NCBI GenBank assembly: GCA_014529385.2
Contig: CM043948.1
Coordinates: forward strand, 21,389,951 to 21,453,950
Source of the DNA: Adiantum capillus-veneris
Taxonomy: Eukaryota > Streptophyta > Polypodiopsida > Polypodiales > Pteridaceae
Direction: 5' to 3'
Length of the DNA stretch: 64,000 nucleotides
The notes beneath the pieces were generated by a model. The model was not told the DNA's origin. It saw nothing but the letters and a program-made list of their open reading frames with translations, and searched no databases. The position numbers and the translations under genes are program-made. How positions within the stretch are numbered: position 1 is the first letter of the stretch; each line of letters opens with the position of its first letter. This document shows, piece by piece, positions 54,485-64,000 of the stretch.

Positions 54485-55100
54485 CTAGGGCAGTGACAAC
54501 ATTTGCTACAACATCATTAAGAGAGAGTTCAAACAAAATATTGTTTCAAGGAGCACTGGCTATAGCCTGTCCATCTTTCTCGATTCGGCATCTGGTATGA
54601 TCAAATCCAACAAAGAGAACAAGATCAACAAGTCTAGCAACTGAAAGAAGATTATGTTGAAGATCTGGTACATGTAATACTCCTCGCAAAATTTGAGTGG
54701 AAGAAGATAAGGTACCAAGATATAGATCTCTAATACCCTTTACTTAACAAGTTGTATTATCAGCAAGATAAATAACACTTTGAACTGGTAGTGGATGATA
54801 GTTATGGAGCCGCTTCGACTGATATGTCATTTTTCTGTAGCAACAGAATCGACAATAAAAAGTGATCCATCACGTACATGCATATTCTGTTTGGAGCAAC
54901 TGAACATAGGACGTAGATTATTTTTGATACAATATTATTTCGATGTTTAGTAGCATATTCTCTATTACGATCTATGTCGAATTGAAGCTTATAGCACATA
55001 TGAGTTCGGATGATTAGATCGTCCACAACATTCACAAGAATAAGAAGAAGACTCTCTAGATAAACGTGGTTGTTTTGTGATAATATTGTGTTCTTCATCT
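54485..55100 (-). pseudogene. Protease region, element H
   Basis: On the minus strand GSLFIVDSVATEK (about 54850) matches the copia protease motif WxxDSGAT, with Gly changed to Val. The rest is broken by stops; CDRNREYATKHRNN-like sequence upstream suggests the gag-protease linker. Confidence 0.55.
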
Positions 55101-55740
55101 ATTGACGTGCCCAACAATCATATTCAGTATGGCCATTTTTGTTGTAGTAAGAACATTGCTTATTAGGAAATTTGAGACGAGAGAAAATATTACCGCGACG
55201 GCCACCTCTGCGGTTTTCTCATTGAAATGGACGGCTTCGAGCATAAAAAGCACGTTTCACCTGTTGTGACTCAGTATCTTCTTGTGAAATAATAGCTGTA
55301 TCATGACCAGTATTACGTCATTCTTGACGTTGAGAGTATTCAATTAAATACATGCACGCTTGGTCGAAATCAAGACCATCTTTATAAGAGAGAATAGTAA
55401 CAATGTTATCATAAGAAAAGTCCTTCACCGTATCAAGAGAAGTGTAATCAATTGTTTTTGTGGAACAAGATCACTGTATCAAGAAAAAGGGAATTAGTAA
55501 GAGAAAAGTCCTTCACCGTATCAAGAAAAAGGGAATTAGTAAGAGAAAAAAGAATATACCAACGAGTTGCTTTATCACATCGTTGCCAATCCGTATACGC
55601 AACATTCCAATCTTCAGATATAGGTCCTTCAGTGATAATCACGTTATCATGATTCGTATCAACAGGGTGAGGTGAACAAACACAATTTCCAAGGACAACA
55701 TTAGAGATTTCATCACCTTCAAGAATTAACAAAATCTTTG
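55100..55740 (-). pseudogene. gag and zinc knuckle remnant, element H
   Basis: A knuckle-like CSYYNKNGHTEYDC (second Cys changed to Tyr) lies at about 55112-55155. Upstream, NVAYTDWQRCDKATRWYILF matches the copia gag motif WxxxDxxAxxxI. Inside it the segment FSLTNSLFLDTV occurs twice in a row (55452-55535) owing to a 39-bp tandem duplication, with a third partial copy near 55420. Confidence 0.7.
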
Positions 55741-56592
55741 CTTTCTAGCGTGGAAATTCTTGGCCTTGGAAAGGAGGAACAGAACGTTGGTTAGAAGGAA
55801 AGCCGTTGACAAGAATAGTCATAGCCACATCTGGTTGCGAGAAGACGTACAAGATAAGATTGAAGAATCTGCACACCATATATGGTGAAGCTGCAATTGA
55901 GAACGAGAGAAATATGAGGACTATGTTTTGTCAACAATAAATGCAAGAAGGATGCTAAATGAACGTCCAAACATGTGAGAGACGTCACTCAAAAAAACAG
56001 GAAAAAGGAGACATTAACAATAAAAGAGTCATCAAAATAGAATGACGTGAGACGGAAGATTGATGGACACAATATGAATAGCAAAAATCTAAATTTTTTG
56101 AAAAAAGTTAACGCCAAAATTAGAAAAATGATTGCGGACGCTTCACAAAGACACACGAGGAAGAAAGCTGCGTCAAGCTCAATTACAATAAAAACAACAT
56201 AACTTTCTGCTGCGAACTCCGATCGACGCAAACCTAAAACTCAAATTGAAGAGCTCGAGGAGATAAACAAGTTTTGGATGAAAAGTGCCATGTATGCGGC
56301 GCTCCATTGCACTTTTCAATTTCTCCAAATTTTGAGCAAAAGACCTCCAAAAATTGAGACAAATTTTAGGATGTCAAAAAACAAATCAACAAGAAAACAT
56401 AATCAATGATTCATTATATCCATTAAGAATAAACACCACAAAACACTAATCATATTCTTCTTAACACAAAAAAAACCACAATAAACAAGAATCAATCCTC
56501 AAAAATAAAATTTGTAGCAATTTTGAATCTTACATGTGAATCACATTCACATACTTATTTGTCACCATGAATTGAATCGGTGCGTGATCGTT

Positions 56593-56607
56593 ACCGCTAT
56601 GATACCA
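56593..56607 (-). other. Primer binding site, initiator-Met type, element H
   Basis: The minus strand TGGTATCATAGCGGT abuts the LTR end at 56608; the first eight bases match the standard site. Confidence 0.82.
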
Positions 56608-56752
56608 TGTTGAGATGTAGAGAGAAAGAGAAAGATGAGACAAGAGACACACCATGTATGCTCCCAAAGACTAATTCATATTGAGAACAAGATACAAATA
56701 TATAGGTGAGACCAAGTTGAGTAGAGTGAGCCATATATATATAGCTCCAACA
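56608..56752 (-). repeat. 5' LTR of element H (145 bp)
   Basis: On the minus strand it starts TGTTGGAGCTATATATATAT and ends CATCTCAACA. This is a short LTR with an AT-rich promoter stretch, common in copia elements. It directly abuts element I coding sequence at 56753. Confidence 0.85.
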
Positions 56753-56756
56753 AGAC

Positions 56757-57571
56757 ATGCCTCCTCAAGTGAATCTGCCTAATGGACCATGGCTGTACCC
56801 AGATGCAACCATAGAGCATGACTTATATAGAGGTGGAATTATGGCCACAATAGGACCATGTGTAACATCACCACCCCCTATAACTTACTCCCATCCAAAT
56901 CAGAGAAGAACCTCAGGAAGATATGATACTGAGAGTGACACATCCCATCTCAGAGGAGTGATTCACCAAGAACCCAACCCACATTAAAGACAAAGGTATC
57001 TAGTGAGCAATTGAAGCTTATAGAAGGATTAGCTCATCAAAAATCCCTAGTTGAGAAGCTTACCCCAGCTGAAGAGAAGATAAGACAACATGAGGAAATG
57101 ATTGCATATTCTCTTGTAGAGGCATCTCAATTTCCAACAGAACTATCAACGGAAAGTGAGTCAAAAAGTGCTAGTTCAGGAGGATCAGTATTGGTCGAGA
57201 AGGTTAATGAGCATTTAGACGACCTCCTAAAAGACTATGAAACACGGCTCAAAAACAAACAAACCCAAGAACAAAGGTGGATGGCATATCCATATGCAAA
57301 ACTAGAAAAGGATAGTCTTGAAATGTGTAAGAAAATGTTTCAAAAATCCCAAGCCTTATTAGAATCACCTGTTGGAAAACTTGAGGGTGTGATCCCTGTC
57401 CCACCTACACTAGTAATCCCACCAAACCAGGAACAAAAAGAGCTAGATTCTAGTCATGAGCACATACAAAAGCTCATGGACCCCACATTAGAACCAAGGA
57501 TAGCGCCAAATACCATGGATAACTCTTCTGAGGAATTTTGCATAGCTATACCTGACAACTATAAAGAATAG
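56757..57571 (+). pseudogene. gag C-terminal/linker region, element I
   Basis: Two open stretches: 56757-56987 (NGPWLYPDATIEHDLYRGGI; proline-rich) and 57011-57571 (186 residues). The second is helical and charged, with EGLAHQKSLVEKLTPAEEKI, KVNEHLDDLLKDYETRLKNK and MCKKMFQKSQALLESPVGKL, then a proline-rich tail. This corresponds in position to the helical linker before protease 1 in element E. No recognised enzyme domain. Confidence 0.6.
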
Positions 57572-57826
57572 ATGGTCCTGACGAATTGTGGAAACAAGTC
57601 AGAGAGGCCAATGAAGCAAGTGGGCTAAGCAGATGAGTAAACCAATCGGGTGATGGAAGAGGAGTGTCTCTTCCACCAATAGAATAATTTGAGGTTGGAT
57701 CTCAAATGAATCTAGAAATGGGAATCACATTGGAGAGACAAAGGATCTGTACAATCTTTTGACAGCCAACCCCATTCATTAAGAACACTACCGTCCTATA
57801 TGGGAGAGTAGGAGGCCAAGTCAGAG

Positions 57827-58336
57827 GTGGTTGCAGTCTCTTCACATAGACTATCTCCCAACAATGTCATCAATTTAAAAGGGTTGATAGACGTTTCATC
57901 GACACCAGTCACCTGTAGGATAACGTTATCCGAGTTGCTCAGAATAAGACCAAACATGTGGTCTACTATGGGAAAATGCCTAGAGAAATTTGGCATTGAA
58001 AAACCAATGACTTACATCGAGGAAGGGATAAAAGAGCTTGAAATGCCTCAGCTAAATACTTGGCTAGTACCTCTAAACAAGGTAGGAGAGTATTATGAAG
58101 GAGAAAATGGGAACACGACTCTTGCCATGGAATTCCAAGGTGTAAAAACCATGGCCATCCTTGACAGTGGAACCGGCGTTTCCATCGCAAAAACGAAAGA
58201 GGTCTGGAAAAAATGGGGAAAACCAGTAGTGAGGGCTACAAGGATGAAACTGTATCTTGTAGACAGACACATGGAAATGCCCATAGGACTGCTAGAAAAA
58301 GCCGTTCTTACTTCTTGTGGAATTGAATATGAGCAA

Positions 58337-58338
<2 letters not shown>
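57827..58338 (+). pseudogene. Aspartic protease, element I
   Basis: Homologous to protease 1 of element E: TCRITLSELLRIRPNMWSTM, then PLNKVGEYYEGENGNTTLAM, then the catalytic loop AILDSGTGVSIAKTKEVWKK, MKLYLVDRHMEMPIGLLEKA and SCGIEYEQT. Here the loop (DSGTG) is the best preserved of the three related copies. The domain is cut before its second half by the CT tract at 58339, and no continuation follows it. Confidence 0.82.

Positions 58339-58372
<34 letters not shown>
58339..58372. repeat. (CT)17 microsatellite at the end of element I
   Basis: The tract begins within the protease frame and the homology to element E does not resume after it, so it marks a breakpoint. Confidence 0.95.
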
Positions 58373-58374
<2 letters not shown>

Positions 58375-58765
58375 GAGTGGCTCAAGTAATAACACCCAAC
58401 CCGATCAGGGCCCTCTATATATTTAGTTGCCGGCCGTTGGGCATTACAATTTCCCCGACGGGCTGGCAAGGAAAACGTAAATGCCCGGCAAGCTCATAGG
58501 GAAAGCTGAATTTCTTGACGGGCTTTTTGTGGGTTTCACGGTTTCTCTCAACTGGCTTGTTTGTGATCATGTTAAGTGTGATCATGTAAATATGTTAATA
58601 AAACCATGTGATCACACAAAATTCTAGGTAATTACGTAAATATTAAATCCTTGATTACAGTACTTCAATAGTATGCTATCTCCCCACACAAGTATCAGGA
58701 TGTTGATTGCAAATGTCATTTTAAGAATGCATACAATTATCCATGACATCCAGGGAGTTAGTAAT
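58373..58765. other. Unassigned non-coding stretch
   Basis: No gene-like frame. It has CCGG-containing words (GCCGGCCG; CCCGACGGGC; GCCCGGCAAGC) near 58430-58490 that may be part of an unrecognised repeat. Confidence 0.4.
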
Positions 58766-59050
58766 TGTCAAAGTAGGGTGGCAAGAAGAAACACACGACA
58801 GAAGGAGAGAAAACTTCAAAAACATACAACGAAAAAGATGATGTTACTAAGCGTGAAAAGTACAAATGATAGTATCCCTAAAGTACGTTGGACATATATA
58901 CAAACCAAGGGGAAAACCTCTTAAAAAGGGAAATACCCCAATAGTCCTAAGTGTGTTTACAAACATCACTACCAAAATATGGAAACAAATCACCCATGGG
59001 AGTGATGCCGTGAAAAAGATCTTGTACTCAAAGTATAGGGTAGTGCCAAG
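58766..59050 (-). repeat. Relic of element G-type copia LTR with flanking polypurine tract
   Basis: 58766-58987 aligns along its whole length with the element G LTR: TGTCAAAGTAGGGTGGCAAG versus TGTTGGAATTAGGGTTGCAG, then GGGGAAAACCTC, CCTAAGTGTGTTTACAAACA, ending ATATGGAAACA. The adjacent AATCACCCATGGGAGTGATG matches the element G polypurine/3' internal sequence, and AGGGTAGTGCCAAG matches further. It is a 3' LTR plus about 60 bp of internal sequence from an older, diverged family member. Confidence 0.78.
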
Positions 59051-60179
59051 ATGGATTTTCAGGCCAAAGGCCTAGAGGCCACGGGTCAAGTTTGAACTTG
59101 GCTGGGGGGGTTGCCTATTTAATGGCAAGAGGCTGGGAGGAGAGGATGGAGTTCAGTACCCTTGCCGCACAGTCATTAGGAAAAATAGGAACCCTCTAGG
59201 TGCCCTTTGGGATTAAGGTTAATTAGAGTCCAACAATAGGAAGAGGGTGGTGGCCACACACTATACCATCAAAAAAGTAGGGGGACAATGTAGACTTTCA
59301 CCTCTTGATGGCCACTTACCTAGTGGTAAGGTAAGAGAGTTGATTGGGGGAAAGGGATTGGGGGGCCATGGGGGGACCACTTTAACCTCCTTCCCCTCAC
59401 TTTCTACCCCGGATTTAAAAATACACTAAAAATATTAAAAAATTCAAAAAAAAAAAAAACTCATATTTTTCCTCCTTAAAAGCCTCCCAAACCTATTTTA
59501 TGGTCAAAAAATAATTTTTTAACCTTTGAATGTACAAAAACTGCACTTAAAAATCCAAAAAGTTAATTTATTAAAAAAAAACAAAACATCACTTTCCACC
59601 CTCCAAAGTCCCACCAAACCTAGCCTATAGCTAAAAAGTGATTTTCTCTCTCTACAAACTCTTTCCCAAGCTCTCCATTGCTGCCAGAACCGCATGCATG
59701 CTATAGTCACACATTCTCTCTATGCTAGCTTTCTCCCATCTACATTGTAGCACCAAGCAAGCTCCTCCTTCTTCTCTTTCCCTTGTCCATCACATATTTT
59801 CACAACAAGATAGCTCCTCCCCCCTCTCTCACCTCCATTGCAGCATGAAACAACTCCTCATACTTTCATTCACTCACACTACATATAAACCTCTACTCCC
59901 AAAGGCAACAATTAGAGGATGAGATCAAAGAAATTGTACCACAACAATAGGATGTGTAAATGTTGAGTCAGCATTGCAAGGGTTCACCTCCAGCATAATG
60001 ATAGAATGGTAAGAAAACTATCCTTGTAGCTTACATTCAACGCTTGACATCATCTCCATCTCTAAGTTTATCATGCTAGAGATAATCAACCCTTTATGTC
60101 TTTCAATGTGTAGGGCTTTACACATATTTCATAAGAAGTAAGCAAAGTTCCTCATACAATTGGAGTGTGATATTTTTTT

Positions 60180-60309
60180 GGTGTCTTTGATGCATCATCT
60201 AGTGTTGTATAGCATGTGATTGAGTCTCACAATGCAAGTATGTTGGTGGCTTTGGTGCACCATTTAGTGTTGCATAGCATGTGGTTGAGTTTCATAATGT
60301 GAGTACGCT
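60180..60309. repeat. 65-bp diverged tandem duplication, two copies
   Basis: Units begin GGTGTCTTTGATGCATCATC at 60180 and GGTGGCTTTGGTGCACCATT at 60245. Both contain TAGCATGTG(A/G)TTGAGT. Confidence 0.82.
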
Positions 60310-61541
60310 ACATTATCTATGGAGATTTTTCAAAGCTTCTTCTTCTAATTTTTTCTTTGTCTACTTGTCACTAGATTATTAGAATGATATCATTTTGTGC
60401 TTTATCCCTTTATTTCTTTGAAAAGCCCTTCATCAAGTACTACAATCTTCCCTAGTGTCAAAGACTCAAGTGTGTCTAGATATCTAGATTAGGAAGACAA
60501 ATACTTGTAAGAGAAGCCTAGCAACAAAAACAACATCTCCCTTTGTAAATTTTTGCTTGAGGTTGAAATCCTCTATAGATGCTTTTGTATTTATACTGAT
60601 TTTGTGCAATATGAAACTATTTTTGTTAATTGTGTCTTGTTGAGTGAGGGTATTTAATCTAAATTATACTAGAGTTTCTTACAAATTTGAGAAACATTGT
60701 TGACCTTTATGAATATTTCAATTTTTTGTTATTGGTTGCCTCTATGATGTTTCAAATCTCAAGTTTTAATCACTCTACCATGAGGAAATAGTCAAACATT
60801 ATTTTGATTGCAGTTTAAAGATTAATGACTATTCTTATTCATGTGAATCTTTGTCAAGATGGTATTATTTGGGGATGATTGAATATATCCTATTTCGTTA
60901 AAAACATTTGATAGGTTGAAAAATCTCAGTTCTTGCTTTCCAACATGTCATTGTTTCCCTATCGGTATGCCTATGCAAAGCTTGACTTAGAGCAAGGACA
61001 ACTTGGCATGGAGTTGTTGATGTATAGCAATGATTTGATAAGTAAACAATTAAAGTTTTCTTATTCATGTTTCAACATACACATATTGTAAAGCCTTTGA
61101 GTCCCACCTTCTTTTGTGCAGTGTTGACTAGCAAAAATACTCACCAACTTTTTGGCATCAAATCTTCTTAAATATGCCTATTCATAGGCTAGTTTTTGCT
61201 CAAGATGATACCAGTAGCTACTACCCTTGTGAACTTAATTTTTAAATTTTGTATTTGACTCCTACTATGCAGTTGATTTGGATAGAGAAGGTGAAAACAT
61301 AAATTAAGATGCATATATTGTCAACATAGAAGATATGTGCCACTAGAGCATATGTCAATTGCTAACCAAGAAACCTTTGGTTGGATAGTATAACAATAGG
61401 GGCCACATAGGATTTCAAATACCAAGTAATGGATTTACCAAAACATCTCCAAGAACGACGGATGGCCACAACTGAGTGAAAATTGGCCCCTTGTTTGATC
61501 AATTTTCTAGTGTTGAGTGTTTAGTGTAGAGTATTTGTGAT

Positions 61542-61685
61542 GCCTTTGAAGACAAAACAAAATGGGGGGTCTTGCTCTCAATACATCAAACACATTTTCT
61601 TTCAATTTGTGAGGCCTTTGAAGACAAAGCAACATGGGGGGTCCTGCTCTCAATACATCAAACAACGCATCTTCATCTCATGGAA
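61542..61685. repeat. 72-bp tandem duplication, two copies
   Basis: GCCTTTGAAGACAAA starts at 61542 and 61614; both units contain ATGGGGGGTC and GCTCTCAATACATCAAACA. Confidence 0.9.
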
Positions 61686-62034
61686 ATGCATTACTAAAAG
61701 GGTCCCTAAGCCATTCTAAGACCCCATGACCCCTCTACAAAAGGATCCACAAGGATGCACAAATGGCCAAACAGAGACCCATGTCTTGCCATTATGTGCA
61801 CCCTTGTGGCCCTCTTGTTGAGTGAATGGCTAAGGAAGGAATTGTCTAGTGTTCAATAAATTTAGCCCATATCTAGTGTCCAATAGAACTGAAGTTTAAA
61901 TGTTCAAGTTATGATCATTCAAAAAAATGCAAAAACTAGTGGACCGTGGCCATATGCCCATCCTCATTGATGTAGAGAGTATATTCCAAAAGCATCTTTG
62001 ACTCTAAAGGGCCCTTTTGGGGTTCATATTTTCC

Positions 62035-62472
62035 CTAGTGTTTCTCTTGCAAAACATATTTAGCTATCTTACTTTTAGCTACTACTCCTATCGCTTCTCC
62101 TATAGAGGACTTCAAACTTTTGGCTTCTATTGTCATGGTGTCTAGTGTCTCTTGCATTTGATGTGAGATTGTCTTTCTGCCCATACAGGACTCAGACAAA
62201 TAGTTTTGGGTAGAACAAGACTTATTTTTTGTGGTGAAAGATCCGTATAGAGAGTAGCGAGGGGTTTTGGGTAGGAGGATTGCAACTATTGAGTGCAATC
62301 TTGAAGAGGTTGCTACAAGTTGCGATACAAGTGGAACATGAGGGTGTAAGTAAAGTGAAGATGGGTGAACCCTTTGCGTAGTTATATGCACATGCACCAT
62401 GAATGCACCACTCCTTGGCCTTCTCAAAATGACGTGCATCGTTTGTGACATGTGACACATGGGTAGAAGCAT
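62035..62472 (-). pseudogene. Unrecognised protein-coding remnant
   Basis: A 145-residue minus-strand frame overlaps a second frame (62458-62222) that reads NDARHFEKAKEWCIHGACAY and FTLLTPSCSTCIATC. The C-terminal part QMQETLDTMTIEAKSLKSSI is helix-prone. The pattern suggests a frameshifted gene fragment, perhaps from a transposon or captured host gene, but I recognise no family. Could be chance. Confidence 0.25.
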
Positions 62473-62540
62473 GTTAACATGTCAGTGAATATGTTATCCA
62501 GAACAGTGCTAGTTACTTGTGCTTGTTAGCATATACTAAA
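62472..62540. mobile_element. Fragment of the 266-bp TIR element family
   Basis: GCATGTTAACATGTCA at about 62469, then CAGTGCTAGTTA and GTTAGCATATACT, match the inverse of the right arm of the TIR element at 42311-42576, with the middle diverged or deleted. Confidence 0.5.
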
Positions 62541-62639
62541 AACGGATGGTCAAGTCCTTTGAGTTTCAAATGTTCGTTAAAAAAATTTATTTTCCCTTCT
62601 CATGTGCTTCTGTTTTCAGTTACTAAAGACGACGTGGAG

Positions 62640-62641
<2 letters not shown>

Positions 62642-62728
<87 letters not shown>

Positions 62729-62745
62729 CGTTCGTTCGTTCGTTC
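62642..62745. repeat. (TC)42 followed by (GTTC)5 compound microsatellite
   Basis: An 84-bp uninterrupted TC tract at 62642-62725 runs into five GTTC repeats at 62726-62745. Confidence 0.97.
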
Positions 62746-62824
62746 CTTGCACCGAGAATCCTTCCTGAGAGATAAGTTGTCAAAAGCTGAGCTCTTTCTC
62801 TCATTTTGATACAGACCTAAATAA

Positions 62825-62896
62825 ATGGAGAACGAGCATCCAATATTATTGCCACTAGCTCCAATACTCGAAATGGAGCCGTACTCTAATGTGATG
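62825..62896 (+). other. Possible first exon ending at a GTAAGA donor
   Basis: ATG at 62825 opens 24 codons (MENEHPILLPLAPILEMEPY, then SNVM) up to a GTAAGA at 62897, a good match to a plant splice donor. A TC-rich tract upstream is common in plant 5' untranslated regions. Without a splice the frame closes after 31 codons. A similar ATGGTAAGAAAA occurs near 60005, so it may instead belong to a repeat. Confidence 0.2.
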
Positions 62897-63182
62897 GTAA
62901 GAAAATCTTATGTGTAGCATACCTACTCCAAATGAAGTCATTGGTTTTGTTGGTCACATCTATAGTTTTGTGAGGGAATTTGTTCATAGTATGTGTGTAT
63001 TACAACATCAAGTGTTGGTAGCTATACATTTAAGTGATTTTAAGTAAGTAACATATTATGCACATCTACAAATCTCAAGAAAAAGCAGAAGAGAGACACT
63101 ACATGCAATGAATTACAACTCCCAAGATCCATCTCTTTCTATAATCAGGGAATATCAGAGAGTAAGAAAGAGGAAACTATGG
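62897..63182. other. Non-coding flank of element J
   Basis: AT-rich with no gene seen. It ends AAGAAAGAGGAAACTATGG just before the LTR start at 63183. Confidence 0.4.
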
Positions 63183-63752
63183 TGTTAACCCTCACGGCAC
63201 ACGGACACCCTATGATCTATAAACGTTGTATTATTTAGAGTCAGGTACCGGGCTTGTCGGACCAATAGGAAAAGGGTAAGAGTGATCGTCGATGAGAGGC
63301 GCACTTTAACTCGAACATTCAAGGGATTAGTTGGCTAAGCATGGGCGCCCAAGTGTGAATGGGGTGAGCTCCTATAAAAGCCAACTAAACCTAATTTTTA
63401 CTCATTCTCTCATTTGTGCAATAGAAGAGTGCTCTTGCTCCATCTCCATCTTCTTCTTCTTCACCTCCTTGTGTGTGTGCGTGTGAGAGAGAGAGAGAGA
63501 GGGAGAGTGTATGTGCGATCGAGCATTACGAAGGCACGACGGCGGCGAGGCGGTTGAGCGCGGCACGACTGCAGCTTCTTCTTCATCGCGGCGAGGAATC
63601 TACCACAAAGGCGAGCGTAGAGCGGTGAGTGACACACCCTTTGTTCTCTTGAGCTTGCTAGTTTAGGCTTGTTGTGTGCTTGGAGCCGTTTGTGGCTCGC
63701 ACACGGTGTATTGGCAAGTCCCTTGCTTCGACAGTGCGGCAAGGAGCGCACA
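63183..63752 (+). repeat. 5' LTR of element J (570 bp)
   Basis: Starts TGTTAACC and ends CGCACA. It aligns with 4085-4644. The TATA box is at 63373-63380 and a short GA tract at 63484-63510. Confidence 0.88.
63373..63380 (+). promoter_or_regulatory. TATA box of element J LTR
   Basis: TATAAAAG at the position equivalent to 4244-4251 in element B. Confidence 0.7.
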
Positions 63753-63756
63753 TTTT

Positions 63757-63774
63757 TGGCGCCGTTGCCGGGGT
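63757..63774 (+). other. Primer binding site, tRNA-Asp type, element J
   Basis: TGGCGCCGTTGCCGGGGT matches the Athila/Tat tRNA-Asp primer site at 17 of 18 bases and lies after a TTTT spacer, as in element B. Confidence 0.94.
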
Positions 63775-64000
63775 TATGCCCTACACTAAGCTCGGTTAGC
63801 ACTTTACGCTTCCTTGTGGTGCAATTTCTATCATAGGAAAGGCAGGGAAGGAGTGTGTGGAGATTTCTGTTTTTTGCGTTTTTTGCATTTGCTGTCAAGT
63901 TTCAATTTCTGCTATTGTCTGCGTTTTTTCAATTTTTTCAATTTCTGCATTTTCAAGTTCGGCGTTTTCAATTTCTGCAATTTTCTGCATTTCTGCGTTT

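Larger units (their letters stand above)
52402..56752 (-). mobile_element. Element H: decayed Ty1/copia retrotransposon, 3' part displaced
   Basis: Minus-strand order from 56752: 145-bp 5' LTR, initiator-Met primer site, gag, zinc knuckle, protease, integrase, RT. The RT frame stops at 52402 within the motif ASKRVLKYLKCT, where LTR B of element E begins. RNase H and the 3' LTR should therefore lie on the far side of element E but were not found in the window. Many stops and frameshifts. Confidence 0.88.
56753..58338 (+). mobile_element. Element I: gag-protease fragment of the element E/B family
   Basis: Plus-strand coding remnant that begins at the LTR of element H and stops at a CT microsatellite. 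The protease region is collinear with 38450-37950 in element E. Its left part was separated by the insertion of element H; the target duplication partner is not in the window. Confidence 0.78.
59051..62034. other. Non-coding region with short duplications
   Basis: No credible gene was seen. A CT-rich stretch at 59640-59900 with a TATA-like ACATATAAACC near 59880 resembles a promoter or LTR end but has no partner. Two local duplications (60180-60309 and 61542-61685) are listed separately. The rest is AT-rich and unremarkable. Confidence 0.45.
63183..64000 (+). mobile_element. Element J: second copy of the element B family, 5' end only
   Basis: 5' LTR, primer site and the start of a leader, running off the right edge. 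The leader holds repeated TTTCTGC/TTTTCAATTTCTGC words (63865-64000) not obvious in element B. Confidence 0.88.

Noticed and set aside
62517-62804. Open frames through the TC tract
   Set aside because: Ser-Leu and Arg-Glu runs encoded by the microsatellite only.
1-64000. tRNA, rRNA or organelle-derived sequence
   Set aside because: No cloverleaf-like tRNA, rRNA core or chloroplast gene was recognised; the tRNA-like matches are retrotransposon primer sites.

Overview
The window is land-plant nuclear DNA made almost entirely of nested, mostly decayed LTR retrotransposons. I see no intact host gene, tRNA, rRNA or CRISPR array. Both major plant LTR superfamilies are present: Ty3/gypsy elements (most with a tRNA-Asp-type primer site) and Ty1/copia elements (initiator-Met-type primer site). 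GA/CT and CA microsatellites, small TIR elements and many short tandem duplications add to this. The species cannot be fixed from the sequence; a large, repeat-rich genome is likely. A non-flowering plant such as a fern is only a guess from the unfamiliar element families. | LAYOUT. Element A (1-4084, minus): decayed gypsy element with integrase, RNase H, RT, gag and primer site; its 5' LTR is cut by element B. Element B (4085-about 10965, plus): 560-bp LTR, tRNA-Asp primer site, leader, broken gag with two zinc knuckles and a protease domain, but no RT or integrase. 10966-12342: non-coding, CCAAT-rich, possibly an LTR. Element C (12343-about 18970, plus): Tat-lineage gypsy pol with zinc knuckle, protease, RT, RNase H, a second archaeal-type RNase H, integrase, polypurine tract and a long 3' LTR. 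Element D (19435-23143, minus): a large unrecognised ORF with coiled coil and charged tracts, next to palindrome-bearing repeats. Element E (24130-52401, minus): the backbone of the window, a gypsy element with tRNA-Asp primer site, palindrome-bearing leader repeats, gag, protease, RT, RNase H, two zinc-binding integrase modules in tandem, the integrase core, and a second protease-like domain fused after integrase. Element H (52402-56752, minus): decayed copia element. Element I (56753-58338, plus): gag-protease fragment of the same family as E and B. 58373-63182: non-coding debris with a copia LTR relic. Element J (63183-64000, plus): second copy of the element B LTR and leader. | INSERTIONS WITHIN E. 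Four or five later insertions can be read at base level. A 6913-bp non-autonomous LTR element F (27422-34334, target duplication ATACT) splits the integrase core. Two 1.34-kb TIR elements without a transposase (25868-27207 and 40582-41919) sit in integrase and gag with TTAA duplications; removing element plus one TTAA restores the reading frame in both cases. A 266-bp TIR element lies at 42311-42576. A nearly intact copia element G (43329-48494, target duplication CACGT) sits inside a leader palindrome. | ORDER. I appears to be the oldest host, then H in I, then E in H, then F, G and the TIR elements in E. G is youngest (2 substitutions between its LTRs); F is older (about 34 mismatches over 951 bp, counted by eye). 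| The best candidates for undescribed biology are the roughly 280-bp leader repeats with a conserved hairpin-forming palindrome, the pol layout with duplicated zinc-binding module and post-integrase protease, and the TTAA-targeting TIR family.
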